Of a stretch of 60,960 nucleotides of DNA, positions 23,683 through 32,109 are shown in pieces. Position 1 is the stretch's first letter; the number at the start of each line of letters is the position of its first letter. The translations under genes and the position numbers were made by a program. The stretch comes from Salinimicrobium catena. Its GTDB lineage: Bacteria > Bacteroidota > Bacteroidia > Flavobacteriales > Flavobacteriaceae. The stretch lies in the NCBI RefSeq assembly GCF_900102915.1, contig NZ_FNGG01000010.1, positions 1 through 60,960 on the forward strand, given 5' to 3'. A model generated the notes under the pieces. It was not told the origin of the DNA and made no database searches. It was given only the letters and a program-made list of their open reading frames with translations.

Positions 23683-24756
23683 ATGAAGCACGATACTATT
23701 TACGTCCTGCATAAACAGGGAGCAAACAATCATTATACTGCTCTTGATCAACTGTTGAAGCAAAATTCGGGGGTAGTAAAATATCGTGAATTCTCCATTT
23801 TCACCAAGATATTTAAAGCTTTAAGATCTTTTGATCTACCTACCTTAAAAAAACAGGTCATTAATTTTATTTTCCTGCTGGATCTTTTTTTTAGCAGGAA
23901 TAAAAAAATAGTACTGGGAATAGCTCCTTTTGATCACAAACTTCTGTTTCTGCTTAAATTACTAAAGAACCATTGTGTTTATTACCATACATCCTGGGCT
24001 CATTGGGACAAAACATTTCACCCAAAAACCAAAAAGAACTCACAGAAAGTATTCGAAGCCTGGACTTTTTTTCTCGAGAAAAAAAGTCTTCATATTTTTT
24101 CTGTTACCCAAACAGGAAAAGAGCGCATGCTAAAAAATTATGATCTACCAGCTGACAAAATAACTGTTGTAGCACACTCCTTAGCACCTCAATTCAAGGA
24201 AATTCCCGTTTTAGAAAGAAAAAAGAACAGTTTTATTTTTGTAGGTCGTCTGGTACCTCAGAAGGGACTTGAGGAAGCTCTAAAATATTTTTCCCATCAT
24301 GAAGATGCGATATTCACTGTTATAGGGAAAGGAGAGCTTAGTGAACTGGTGAAAAAATTTGCTTTAGAAAATCGAAATATTTTCTACAGGGAATTTGTAG
24401 AAAATAAAACTGAGCTAAAAAAAGAGTTTGCATCTCACCAATTCCTTCTGCTTAACAGTAAAAAAAAGAAGAACTGGGAAGAATTATTTGGTATGGTAAT
24501 AATTGAAGCGATGTCTCAGGGAACAATTCCTGTAGCTTCACAGCACACCGGTCCTTGTGAAATTATTTCCAACGATACCGGATATCTTTTTGAAGAAGGA
24601 AAAGTTTCTGAAATGGTGGACTACCTACTGCACAATTCAGTAAATAAGGAGGAGAGATCTAAGAATTGTATTGTAAAATCACATGAGTACTTCCCAGAGA
24701 TCCTCGCACACAACTGGAAAGCTGTATTAATTCTTCCCCCTCATGATAGATATTAG
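23683..24756 (+). CDS. Family 4 glycosyltransferase
   Basis: A 357-aa GT-B protein. The C-domain shows FIFVGRLVPQKGLEEALKYF (GRL..KG), FTVIGKGELSELVKKF and the EX7E-like motif VIIEAMSQGTIPVASQHTG that holds the nucleotide sugar. The ATG at 23683 is preferred over a TTG at 23674. The gene is clearly AT-rich compared with the GT9 gene upstream, hinting at transfer of the glycan block. It overlaps the next gene by 14 nt. The sugar specificity is unknown. Confidence 0.87.
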   Translation: MKHDTIYVLHKQGANNHYTALDQLLKQNSGVVKYREFSIFTKIFKALRSFDLPTLKKQVINFIFLLDLFFSRNKKIVLGIAPFDHKLLFLLKLLKNHCVYYHTSWAHWDKTFHPKTKKNSQKVFEAWTFFLEKKSLHIFSVTQTGKERMLKNYDLPADKITVVAHSLAPQFKEIPVLERKKNSFIFVGRLVPQKGLEEALKYFSHHEDAIFTVIGKGELSELVKKFALENRNIFYREFVENKTELKKEFASHQFLLLNSKKKKNWEELFGMVIIEAMSQGTIPVASQHTGPCEIISNDTGYLFEEGKVSEMVDYLLHNSVNKEERSKNCIVKSHEYFPEILAHNWKAVLILPPHDRY

Positions 24757-25672
24757 CTGCATAATCATAAACTATAACACTTCTGAATACACCTTAAATT
24801 GTATTCGTTCCATTCTAGCCACTCATAAAGGTAAAATATCTTATGAGATAATAGTAGTTGACAATGCTTCTGAAAAAGAAGACTACTTCAAACTGGAAAA
24901 GGGGATCAAAGATCTTAATACTTCGAATTTACATTTAGTAAAAAGTAAACAAAATGTTGGGTTTGGAGGAGGAAATATGATGGGAGTGCAGCATTGTTCC
25001 CCTTGCAGGTACTACGCCTTTATCAACAATGACACTTTATTGCCTGAAGAGGACACCTTTGGCAAGCTATTCAAATTCATGGAAGAACATGAGTATGTAG
25101 GAGTATGTTCTCCCCAAATGCTTGACGAGGATCATAAATTTAGGATGACGATTGATCATTTTTCTTCTGTTCCCAGGGAAATTCTTAGAAGGCCGATACT
25201 TGAGTTTTTATTTCCAAAGAAATTCCTTAACCGAAAGGTCTTTTACGATAAACCAACAAGAGCAGACTACGTTCAGGGTTCTTTCATGTTTACAAGAACA
25301 GAAGATTTTAATGCAATTGGAGGATTTGATACTAATTTGTTCCTTTACTATGAAGAATCTGACCTTTGTCGAAGATTACTGAAAGAAAGGAATAAAAACA
25401 CTTACTTAATACCAGATGTACAGTATATTCACTTTAAAGGAGCCAGCACCAAAAAAAATGTGGTCATGAAGACAGAATTAAAGCTCTCCTTGCTGTACAA
25501 CATTCGGAAGCATTATGGTTTTTGGGCTTATAAGATCCTTTTGACTCACCTACAAATCAGATATTTCTTCACTTCTATTGTAAAACCTCACTATTTTCCT
25601 TTATGGAAAGTGTTGTTAAGAGGAGCTAATATTTCCGAATCGATTAAGAATAAACAGCCAATCAAACCATGA
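24743..25672 (+). CDS. Family 2 glycosyltransferase (rhamnosyltransferase-like)
   Basis: A 309-aa GT-A protein: ISCIIINYNTSEYTLNCI (start of the fold), EIIVVDNASEKEDY (first Asp), NVGFGGGNMMGVQH, YYAFINNDTLLPEEDT (DxD-equivalent) and VQGSFMFTRTEDFNAIGGFD with LYYEESDLCRRL (acceptor/catalytic ED). This is the WcaA/rhamnosyltransferase subgroup used in O-antigen and exopolysaccharide synthesis. It overlaps both neighbours, so the three glycosyltransferases are one operon. Confidence 0.88.
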   Translation: MIDISCIIINYNTSEYTLNCIRSILATHKGKISYEIIVVDNASEKEDYFKLEKGIKDLNTSNLHLVKSKQNVGFGGGNMMGVQHCSPCRYYAFINNDTLLPEEDTFGKLFKFMEEHEYVGVCSPQMLDEDHKFRMTIDHFSSVPREILRRPILEFLFPKKFLNRKVFYDKPTRADYVQGSFMFTRTEDFNAIGGFDTNLFLYYEESDLCRRLLKERNKNTYLIPDVQYIHFKGASTKKNVVMKTELKLSLLYNIRKHYGFWAYKILLTHLQIRYFFTSIVKPHYFPLWKVLLRGANISESIKNKQPIKP

Positions 25673-26778
25673 ACATTCTACACATTTCGGCAGTCAAAAA
25701 TTGGGGTGGAGGTGAAAATCATATCGAAAATCTTTGCCTGGAACTTCAAAGGTCCAATCCCGAGGTAACTAATCTCATCTTGTGTACCCGGGGCAAAAAA
25801 TTTCATCAGAGATTAACAGTTTCCGAACTTGATCATGAGACTGCGCCCTTAAAAGTGAATTTCGATCCGCGCTTTATTTATAAAATTGGAAGCCTGTGTA
25901 AATCCCGAAAAATCGATCTTATTCATCTACATGATCCGCGGGCAATGGCCCTTGCCGTTTTTGCGGATAAATTCTTTGACCTGCCCCCTTTTGTTTTCAG
26001 TAAAAAGATTTCCTTTCCGGTCAAAAAGAGAAAGCAAACCCTTTATAAGTACAACTACCCCAAGATCAAGAAGTACCTGTGTGTTTCCAATCATACAAAA
26101 GACATTATGGCAGAGGCTGTAAAAGATAAGGAGAAACTAAAAACCATTTATCACGGCACCCGCATTGACAATAAAAGCGATAAAACCTCTTTCCTGTTGA
26201 GAGAACAATTCGATTTAGCTCCTCAGGATACCATCATTGGAAATATCGCCAATCATCACAGGGCTAAAAGTCTGGAAACCTTTATTCAGGTCGCAGATCA
26301 TCTGATCAACAAGAAGGGACTTAAAGATTTTCACTTTATACAGATCGGTACTTTTACTGAACGTACTGCTGCCCTGCAGGAAAAGGTAAAAGAGCTGAAT
26401 CTTGAGCAGAATGTGCATTTTTTAGGCTACACTCCCAGAGCTTCCAATTTTTTGCCACAATTTGACATTACCCTCATCACCTCCTCTAATGAAGGGATGC
26501 CCCAGGTGATCTATGAATCCTTTTACCATAAAGCACCCGTAGTTAGCACCAGCGTGGCTGGAATTCCAGAAATTGTCAAAAATGGAGAAACCGGTTTTCT
26601 GGCAGATAAATTCGACTTTTTAAAACTGAGTGACTTAATTTTGCACGTGAAGAACAATCCGGAAGAAATGAAAGCGATCACCGAAAGATCGCGTAAAGCT
26701 TTACTGGAAAATTACACCACTACAAAAATGGCCCAAAAAACACTGGCCGAATATAAAAAGATCGTCTATGGACTTTAA
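25669..26778 (+). CDS. Family 4 glycosyltransferase
   Basis: A 369-aa GT-B protein: N-domain ILHISAVKNWGGGENHIENL (GG loop), DLIHLHDPRAMALAVFADK, and C-domain HFIQIGTFTERTAAL, NVHFLGYTPRASNFLPQFDI and TLITSSNEGMPQVIYESFYHKAPVV (EX7E region). The ATGA overlap (4 nt) with the GT2 gene and the 11-nt overlap with the following Sua5-type gene show tight coupling. It probably adds a sugar to the same surface glycan. Confidence 0.88.
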   Translation: MNILHISAVKNWGGGENHIENLCLELQRSNPEVTNLILCTRGKKFHQRLTVSELDHETAPLKVNFDPRFIYKIGSLCKSRKIDLIHLHDPRAMALAVFADKFFDLPPFVFSKKISFPVKKRKQTLYKYNYPKIKKYLCVSNHTKDIMAEAVKDKEKLKTIYHGTRIDNKSDKTSFLLREQFDLAPQDTIIGNIANHHRAKSLETFIQVADHLINKKGLKDFHFIQIGTFTERTAALQEKVKELNLEQNVHFLGYTPRASNFLPQFDITLITSSNEGMPQVIYESFYHKAPVVSTSVAGIPEIVKNGETGFLADKFDFLKLSDLILHVKNNPEEMKAITERSRKALLENYTTTKMAQKTLAEYKKIVYGL

Positions 26779-27334
26779 TGAAGAGATCAATAACGCACTA
26801 AAAGTTATAAAAAGAGGTGGCATCATCCTCTACCCTACAGATACTGTATGGGGAATTGGATGTGATTCGACAAATGCAGACGCGATAGATAAGATATACC
26901 GGTTGAAAAAGAGAAGTGAGACAAAGGCGATGATCTGCCTGGTTTCAGACTTTAAGATGCTCAACCAGTTCGTTGAAGAAGTGCCAGAGGTAGCTTATGA
27001 CATTCTAAAATATGCGGCTAAACCCACTACTATCATTTACGACAAGCCTATAAGGGTTGCAGAGAATTTAGTAGGTGAAGATAACACCCTGGGCATTCGG
27101 GTGACCAAGGATGAATTTTGTCAAAAACTCATCAGGAAAATGAAACGGCCGCTGGTTTCTACCTCTGCAAATATCAGCGGGGAACCCACCCCGGAATCCT
27201 TCCATGAAATCTCTCCTGAAATTTTAAAAGGTGTGGACTATGTAGTAAATTTGCAGCAGTCAAAAAAGACCGCTAAACCCTCGGCTATCATCAAGCTGAG
27301 CAATGACGGAAAGGTGCAGGTCATAAGGAAGTAA
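26768..27334 (+). CDS. L-threonylcarbamoyladenylate synthase (Sua5/YrdC/YciO family)
   Basis: A 188-aa single-domain protein, with no C-terminal Sua5 extension. Motifs: GGIILYPTDTVWGIGCDSTN, KIYRLKKRSETKAMICLV (KxR...K/S signature), TIIYDKPIRVAENLVGEDNTLGIRV and RPLVSTSANISGEPTP. It makes threonylcarbamoyl-AMP for the t6A37 modification of ANN-decoding tRNAs. It overlaps the glycosyltransferase gene by 11 nt. A mobile-looking GxxExxY element separates it from the CCA-adding enzyme gene, another tRNA-processing function. Confidence 0.92.
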   Translation: MDFNEEINNALKVIKRGGIILYPTDTVWGIGCDSTNADAIDKIYRLKKRSETKAMICLVSDFKMLNQFVEEVPEVAYDILKYAAKPTTIIYDKPIRVAENLVGEDNTLGIRVTKDEFCQKLIRKMKRPLVSTSANISGEPTPESFHEISPEILKGVDYVVNLQQSKKTAKPSAIIKLSNDGKVQVIRK

Positions 27335-27355
27335 AGGTCTATAGATTTTAAAAAC

Positions 27356-27771
27356 GCCACGAATACACGAATAATATGGCCAACATCCTGTACAAAGACG
27401 AAAGTTACGCTGTTGTAGGGGCTCTGTTTGAAGTGTATAATCATATAGGAAGTGGTTTTTCAGAAATAGTTTACAAGGATGCTTTAGAGTATGAGTTCCG
27501 ATCAAGGAACATAAAGTACAATCGGGAAAAGGAATATGCTGTTCAGTATAAAGATCATATTCTCCCACATAAGTTCTATGCTGATTTTGTGGTTTACGAC
27601 AAAATCATTCTTGAAGTAAAATCTGTAGATAATTTACATGACAAACATATTTCTCAATGCCTGAATTATCTGAAAGTATCAAGCTGTCGACTGGCTATTT
27701 TAGCGAATTTTCACAAAGATCTGCTTGACCATCGAAGGATCATTTTATAATAGCATTCGTGAATTCGTGGC
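27356..27771 (+). mobile_element. Inverted-repeat-flanked element carrying GxxExxY gene
   Basis: A 17-bp terminal repeat GCCACGAATACACGAAT (27356-27372) is matched in inverse at 27755-27771 (16 of 17). The repeats enclose one gene that fills the space: the ATG is 3 nt inside the left repeat and the stop 4 nt before the right one. The 416-bp size and design parallel the element at 17481-17911, but with an unrelated protein. No target duplication is evident. Confidence 0.68.
27376..27750 (+). CDS. GxxExxY protein (PD-(D/E)XK-related)
   Basis: A 124-aa protein. The family motif GFSEIVY (GxxExxY) lies at about residues 24-30. A nuclease-like core follows: HKFYADFVVYDKIILEVKSVDNL, with D...ExK spacing as in PD-(D/E)XK enzymes, then ISQCLNYLKVSSCRLAILANF. 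Members are about 120 aa and of unknown function; nuclease activity is inferred only from the D-ExK pattern. It is AT-rich compared with its neighbours and bounded by inverted repeats, so it is likely acquired. Confidence 0.9.
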   Translation: MANILYKDESYAVVGALFEVYNHIGSGFSEIVYKDALEYEFRSRNIKYNREKEYAVQYKDHILPHKFYADFVVYDKIILEVKSVDNLHDKHISQCLNYLKVSSCRLAILANFHKDLLDHRRIIL

Positions 27772-27800
27772 AAAAAAATAGCAGGGTAAAAACAAAATAA

Positions 27801-29216
27801 GTGAACAATTACAAACAGGCATTAACCAACAATATTTTTAAAGTAATTTCTCGTGCAGCCCATGAACTTCAGCTGGAAAGCTATGTGATAGGCGGATTTG
27901 TTCGCGATTATATCTTACAACGCGGTGAGCACAAAGATATTGATGTGGTGGCCGTGGGAAGCGGAATTGAGCTGGCCAAAAAGGTTTCAGAACTGCTTCC
28001 GCATAAGCCCAAAGTGCAGATCTTCAAAAATTACGGCACTGCCATGTTGCGCGCCTATGACCTGGAAGTGGAATTCGTGGGTGCCCGAAAAGAGAGTTAT
28101 TCCGAAGAAAGCCGTAATCCCGAAGTAGAAAGCGGAACGCTTGAAGATGACCAGAACCGCAGGGATTTCACCATTAATGCCCTTGCCCTAAGCCTGAATG
28201 AGGAAACTTTCGGCGACCTGCTTGATCCTTTTGACGGACTTAAAGACCTGGGTGCGGGAGTAATTCGCACTCCGCTAGATCCTGATATCACCTATTCGGA
28301 CGATCCATTACGTATGCTGCGGGCAATCAGGTTCGCATCGCAACTTGGCTTCAGAATAGAAAAAGAGTCCTTACAGGCCATTACCCGCAACAAGAACAGG
28401 ATAAAGATCATTTCCAAGGAACGCATCGTTGAGGAACTGCATAAGATCCTGCTTTCAGAAAAACCTTCGGTAGGATTCAGCCATTTGCACAAGACCGGAC
28501 TTCTAAGGTTCATTCTTCCTGAGCTAACTGCTCTTGAAGGTATTGATGAAATAGAAGGACAGCGCCACAAGGATAACTTTTGGCACACTTTAGAGGTGGT
28601 TGACAATATTTCTGGAAACACTGATGATCTTTGGCTGCGATGGGCCGCCCTGCTTCACGACATTGGGAAAGCGCCTACAAAAAAGTTCGATGACAACCTT
28701 GGTTGGACCTTCCACGGTCATGAGTTCGTAGGTTCAAAAATGGTGTATAAGCTGTTCAAACGCCTCAAAATGCCATTGAACGAGAAAATGAAGTTCGTTC
28801 AAAAAATGGTTCTCATGAGCTCCCGCCCTATCGTCCTGGCCCAGGACGTAACAGATTCTGCCGTACGCAGGCTGATCTTTGATGCGGGAGACTATATCGA
28901 AGACCTGATGACCCTGTGCGAGGCTGATATCACCACCAAAAATCCGAGACGTTACAGGAGGTATCACAATAACTTCAAACTGGTCAGAAAAAAAATAAAG
29001 GAAGTTGAAGAACGCGATCATGTGCGGAATTTCCAGCCGCCGGTATCCGGAGAAGAGATCATGGAAACCTTCAACATCAAACCTTCCCGGGAGATCGGGA
29101 TCATAAAAGACGCTATCAAAGAAGCTATACTTGAAGGGGAGATCCCGAATGAATATGAAGCTGCCAGAGAATATATGCTTAAAAAAGGTAAAGAAATTGG
29201 ATTAACACCCCAATAA
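27801..29216 (+). CDS. CCA-adding tRNA nucleotidyltransferase with HD domain
   Basis: A 471-aa protein. The class II poly(A)-polymerase head shows [11 protein letters not shown] (GGxVRD), [11 protein letters not shown] (DxD), [13 protein letters not shown] (RRDxxxNA) and [17 protein letters not shown]. The HD phosphohydrolase domain shows [14 protein letters not shown] (HD) with HxxE-like contacts. It adds or repairs the tRNA 3' CCA, consistent with the tRNA at 52359 not encoding CCA. The start is a GTG 29 nt after the GxxExxY element. Confidence 0.92.
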   Translation: MNNYKQALTNNIFKVISRAAHELQLESYVIGGFVRDYILQRGEHKDIDVVAVGSGIELAKKVSELLPHKPKVQIFKNYGTAMLRAYDLEVEFVGARKESYSEESRNPEVESGTLEDDQNRRDFTINALALSLNEETFGDLLDPFDGLKDLGAGVIRTPLDPDITYSDDPLRMLRAIRFASQLGFRIEKESLQAITRNKNRIKIISKERIVEELHKILLSEKPSVGFSHLHKTGLLRFILPELTALEGIDEIEGQRHKDNFWHTLEVVDNISGNTDDLWLRWAALLHDIGKAPTKKFDDNLGWTFHGHEFVGSKMVYKLFKRLKMPLNEKMKFVQKMVLMSSRPIVLAQDVTDSAVRRLIFDAGDYIEDLMTLCEADITTKNPRRYRRYHNNFKLVRKKIKEVEERDHVRNFQPPVSGEEIMETFNIKPSREIGIIKDAIKEAILEGEIPNEYEAAREYMLKKGKEIGLTPQ

Positions 29217-29261
29217 CGGGTTTAAAAGCCCTCCCTATGAATTATCTTATTTTTTACAGCA

Positions 29262-30275
29262 ATGAAAGACAATAAAAAAGTGGTTTACTGGCTGTTTACC
29301 GGCTGTTTCCTCATCTTCATCATGGTCATCGTTGGCGGTATCACCCGCCTTACCAATTCAGGATTATCCATCTCAGATTATAAGCTTATTACGGGCACCA
29401 TTCCGCCTATGACCGAGCAGGAATGGAACGAAGCTTTTGAGCTTTACAAGCAGTACCCGGAATACCAAAAGCTGCATTATCATTTCACTCTTGAAGATTT
29501 TAAAGGGATCTACTTCTGGGAATGGCTGCACCGGCTGATTGGCCGTGTGATCGGGCTGGTATTCATCATCCCTTTCCTCTACTTCGTATTCACCAAACAA
29601 CTTACAAGCTCTACTTTCAAGAAATCCCTGATCCTTCTGGCTTTGGGAGCCTTCCAGGGCTTCATGGGCTGGTATATGGTAAAGAGCGGACTGGTGGACA
29701 TTCCCGCAGTTAGCCACTACAGGCTGGCCGCGCACTTAATGACCGCCTTTATCACTTTTGCTTATGCTTTCTGGGTAGCCATGGATCTTTTATACCCGAA
29801 GAAAAAAGCTGTGAACAAAGGCTTCAGAAATCTTTTATGGGTGGGAATGATCATTCTTCTGCTCCAGATAGTTTGGGGAGCGTTCGTGGCCGGATTGGAC
29901 GCGGGATGGATCCACAACACCTGGCCAAAAATGACCGGCGGGGAATGGATCCATGAAACGGTATTTATAGAGCAAAATCCGGTGTGGAAGAATTTCATCG
30001 AAGGTAAAAGCGGGGTTCAGTTCGTGCACCGTTACCTGGCATACATAGTGGTCGCAGTAATTCTATACATCTGGTACAGATCAAGAAATATGACGCTAAC
30101 CCTTCCGCAGAAAAGAGGAATCAATTGGCTGGTAGGACTTGTTTTCTTCCAGTTTTTGCTGGGTGTGCTCACCTTGATCTATGCTGTTCCGGTGTGGCTG
30201 GGAGTGGCCCATCAGGTAGGCGCATTTTTCCTGTTGACCGCCATGACCTTTACCCTGCACAGATTTAGCCGATAG
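29262..30275 (+). CDS. ctaA: Heme A synthase (COX15/CtaA)
   Basis: A 337-aa protein with about eight transmembrane helices in two four-helix halves. Conserved heme-ligand histidines and motifs: VVGGITRLTNSGLSISDYK, FWEWLHRLIGRVIGL, AVSHYRLAAHLMTAF, QIVWGAFVAGLDAGW, FVHRYLAYIVVAVI and WLGVAHQVGAFFLL. It oxidises heme O to heme A for the aa3-type terminal oxidase. Its substrate comes from CtaB encoded elsewhere. Confidence 0.93.
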   Translation: MKDNKKVVYWLFTGCFLIFIMVIVGGITRLTNSGLSISDYKLITGTIPPMTEQEWNEAFELYKQYPEYQKLHYHFTLEDFKGIYFWEWLHRLIGRVIGLVFIIPFLYFVFTKQLTSSTFKKSLILLALGAFQGFMGWYMVKSGLVDIPAVSHYRLAAHLMTAFITFAYAFWVAMDLLYPKKKAVNKGFRNLLWVGMIILLLQIVWGAFVAGLDAGWIHNTWPKMTGGEWIHETVFIEQNPVWKNFIEGKSGVQFVHRYLAYIVVAVILYIWYRSRNMTLTLPQKRGINWLVGLVFFQFLLGVLTLIYAVPVWLGVAHQVGAFFLLTAMTFTLHRFSR

Positions 30276-30298
30276 GTGGGATTTCTTATCTAAAAACG

Positions 30299-30306
30299 TA
30301 TCTTTG
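30299..30306 (+). promoter_or_regulatory. -7 element upstream of pRiA4b ORF-3-like gene
   Basis: TATCTTTG lies 19 nt before the ATG at 30326. It is an exact TAnnTTTG match, with no clear -33 TTG. Confidence 0.45.
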
Positions 30307-30325
30307 CACACCAATTTTTTGATTT

Positions 30326-30835
30326 ATGCTATACAGATTCAGAGTTATTTTAGATGCGGAAGAGGATGTGTTTCGGGATATAGAAATTATGGCCGACAAC
30401 ACTTTGGAGGATCTGCATAACACTATTTTACAGTCATTTGGCTTCGACGGAACCGAGATGGCTTCATTTTACATCAGCGACGACGACTGGAACCAGGGCG
30501 AAGAAATTTCGCAGTTCGATATGGCCGAAGGAGGAAGCTCTATCAGGTTGATGAACGAAACCACCCTTGACGATGTGGTTGATGAGTCACAGACAAAACT
30601 CATTTATGTATACGATTTCCTGAGCATGTGGACGTTTTTGGTAGAACTTGCCGAGATCGCGGAACCCGATCCACAAATGGATTATCCTAACCTTATGTTC
30701 GTTCACGGGCAGTTACCCACAGCAGCCCCCGAAAAGGAATTCCAGGCAGAGGAAGATGACCTGGGCCTCGACATGGACGACGATTTTGATATTGACGGAT
30801 ACGACGATCTTTCCTTTGACGAAAACTGGAATTAG
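30326..30835 (+). CDS. pRiA4b ORF-3-like / IS1096 passenger-like protein
   Basis: A 169-aa protein of the PRiA4_ORF3 family: LYRFRVILDAEEDVFRDIEI, TLEDLHNTILQSFGFDG, MASFYISDDDWNQG, KLIYVYDFLSMWTFLVELAEI. The C-terminus is very acidic (Asp-rich, last 35 residues). The family name comes from plasmid and IS passenger genes, but this copy sits among housekeeping genes and no other part of an IS is present. The function is unknown. Confidence 0.82.
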   Translation: MLYRFRVILDAEEDVFRDIEIMADNTLEDLHNTILQSFGFDGTEMASFYISDDDWNQGEEISQFDMAEGGSSIRLMNETTLDDVVDESQTKLIYVYDFLSMWTFLVELAEIAEPDPQMDYPNLMFVHGQLPTAAPEKEFQAEEDDLGLDMDDDFDIDGYDDLSFDENWN

Positions 30836-30935
30836 GAGACAGGTAAATTTTAGCTAAAAATCTTTTTTTCTTTTTTAATATCTTGCCGACCGGCCGGGAA
30901 ATTCCTGTGTCAAAAAAGCAAAAAAATAACCGTAT

Positions 30936-31994
30936 ATGATCAACTTATATAACGCTCACATTGACTCGTTATCTATTCACCGCGTGGGAAATAAAAGCCG
31001 CAACGAGAACATCTTTCTTTCTGCGCAACCTTTTCAGCTCAACGATGAGATCACCCCGCTCATTAAGGAGTATTTTCTGAAATCTTTCCGTGAAAAAGAG
31101 GAAAATTACTTCCAGTTTTCAAATGAAGTGGATATAGAGTTCAATCCGTTATATGAGATCTGCAACAGGATCTTTGACAACCCGCAGGGGATACACGAAG
31201 AGTCCAAGAAAATAACCACTTTGCTTTTTGAGCAATCGGCACACCCGCATATCAAAAGCGGGGAAGTTTACGTGGTTTTCTTCGATAACGTGATGCTCGA
31301 CAATGAAAAGACCAATGCCATTGGGATCTTTAAATCTGAATTGAAGCACGATTTTCTTCAGTTCCAGGAAAAGGAAAGCATCCTGGAGATGATCATTCAG
31401 CAGGGGATCAACCTGAACAAACTCGATAAAGGAGCACTCATCTTCAACAGGAACCGCGAAGAGGGTTACAAGATCCTTTCGGTTGATTCTAACAAGTACG
31501 ACACTAAATACTGGCTGGAAAATTTCCTGGGAGTGGATGTTTTGGCCGATGAGAATTTCAACACCAAGAAATACCTGAAGTTTTGCCAGAATTTCGCTAA
31601 GGACGTGGTCCTTCCTGCGGAAGATAAAAAGGAAGAGGTCATGTTCATGAACCGAAGCGTGGATTATTTTGCAAAGAATGATGAGTTCGAGGAAACAGCA
31701 TTTCTAAACTCAGTTATTGATAACCCGGCACTCGTTCCGGAATTCCAAAATTACAAAACAGAAAAGGCTCCAAAATACAAGATCGAGGACCTTACTAATT
31801 TCCCAATTTCCAACACCGCGGTTTCAGCTGCCAGGAAATCCATAAAAAATACCATCAACCTGGATACGAACATCCAGATCAAAATGGATTTCATAAATCC
31901 GGAATCGGCTGAAAAGTTCGTGGAAAAAGGTTGGGATGAAGAAAGGCAAATGTATTACTACCTGGTTTATTTTAATAAAGAAAACAAAAGCTAA
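30936..31994 (+). CDS. Nucleoid-associated protein (NdpA/YejK family)
   Basis: A 352-aa protein. The N-terminal segment INLYNAHIDSLSIHRVGNKS and the later GEVYVVFFDNVMLD, AIGIFKSELKHDFLQF and NLNKLDKGALIFNRNREEGYKILSVD match the NA37/YejK family. These bind DNA in the nucleoid. The C-terminal third has no recognisable motif. A perfect 17-bp terminator follows. Confidence 0.84.
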   Translation: MINLYNAHIDSLSIHRVGNKSRNENIFLSAQPFQLNDEITPLIKEYFLKSFREKEENYFQFSNEVDIEFNPLYEICNRIFDNPQGIHEESKKITTLLFEQSAHPHIKSGEVYVVFFDNVMLDNEKTNAIGIFKSELKHDFLQFQEKESILEMIIQQGINLNKLDKGALIFNRNREEGYKILSVDSNKYDTKYWLENFLGVDVLADENFNTKKYLKFCQNFAKDVVLPAEDKKEEVMFMNRSVDYFAKNDEFEETAFLNSVIDNPALVPEFQNYKTEKAPKYKIEDLTNFPISNTAVSAARKSIKNTINLDTNIQIKMDFINPESAEKFVEKGWDEERQMYYYLVYFNKENKS

Positions 31995-32037
31995 ACCTAT
32001 TTTAGATTCCGGGTTCAAAATTAAATATATCAAAATA

Positions 32038-32076
32038 AAGAGGAGGCTCAAAAATGCTATTTTTGAGCCTCCTCTT
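32038..32076. terminator. Bidirectional terminator
   Basis: A 17-bp perfect stem (AAGAGGAGGCTCAAAAA and its complement) with a 5-nt loop TGCTA, between convergent genes ending at 31994 and 32110. Confidence 0.92.
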
Positions 32077-32109
32077 CTTATTATTCCTTAGCCCTTAATC
32101 CTTCAACCT

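Noticed and set aside
30326-30835. Active IS1096-type element around the pRiA4b ORF-3-like gene
   Set aside because: Only the passenger-family name suggests it; no transposase, no ends, and housekeeping genes on both sides.
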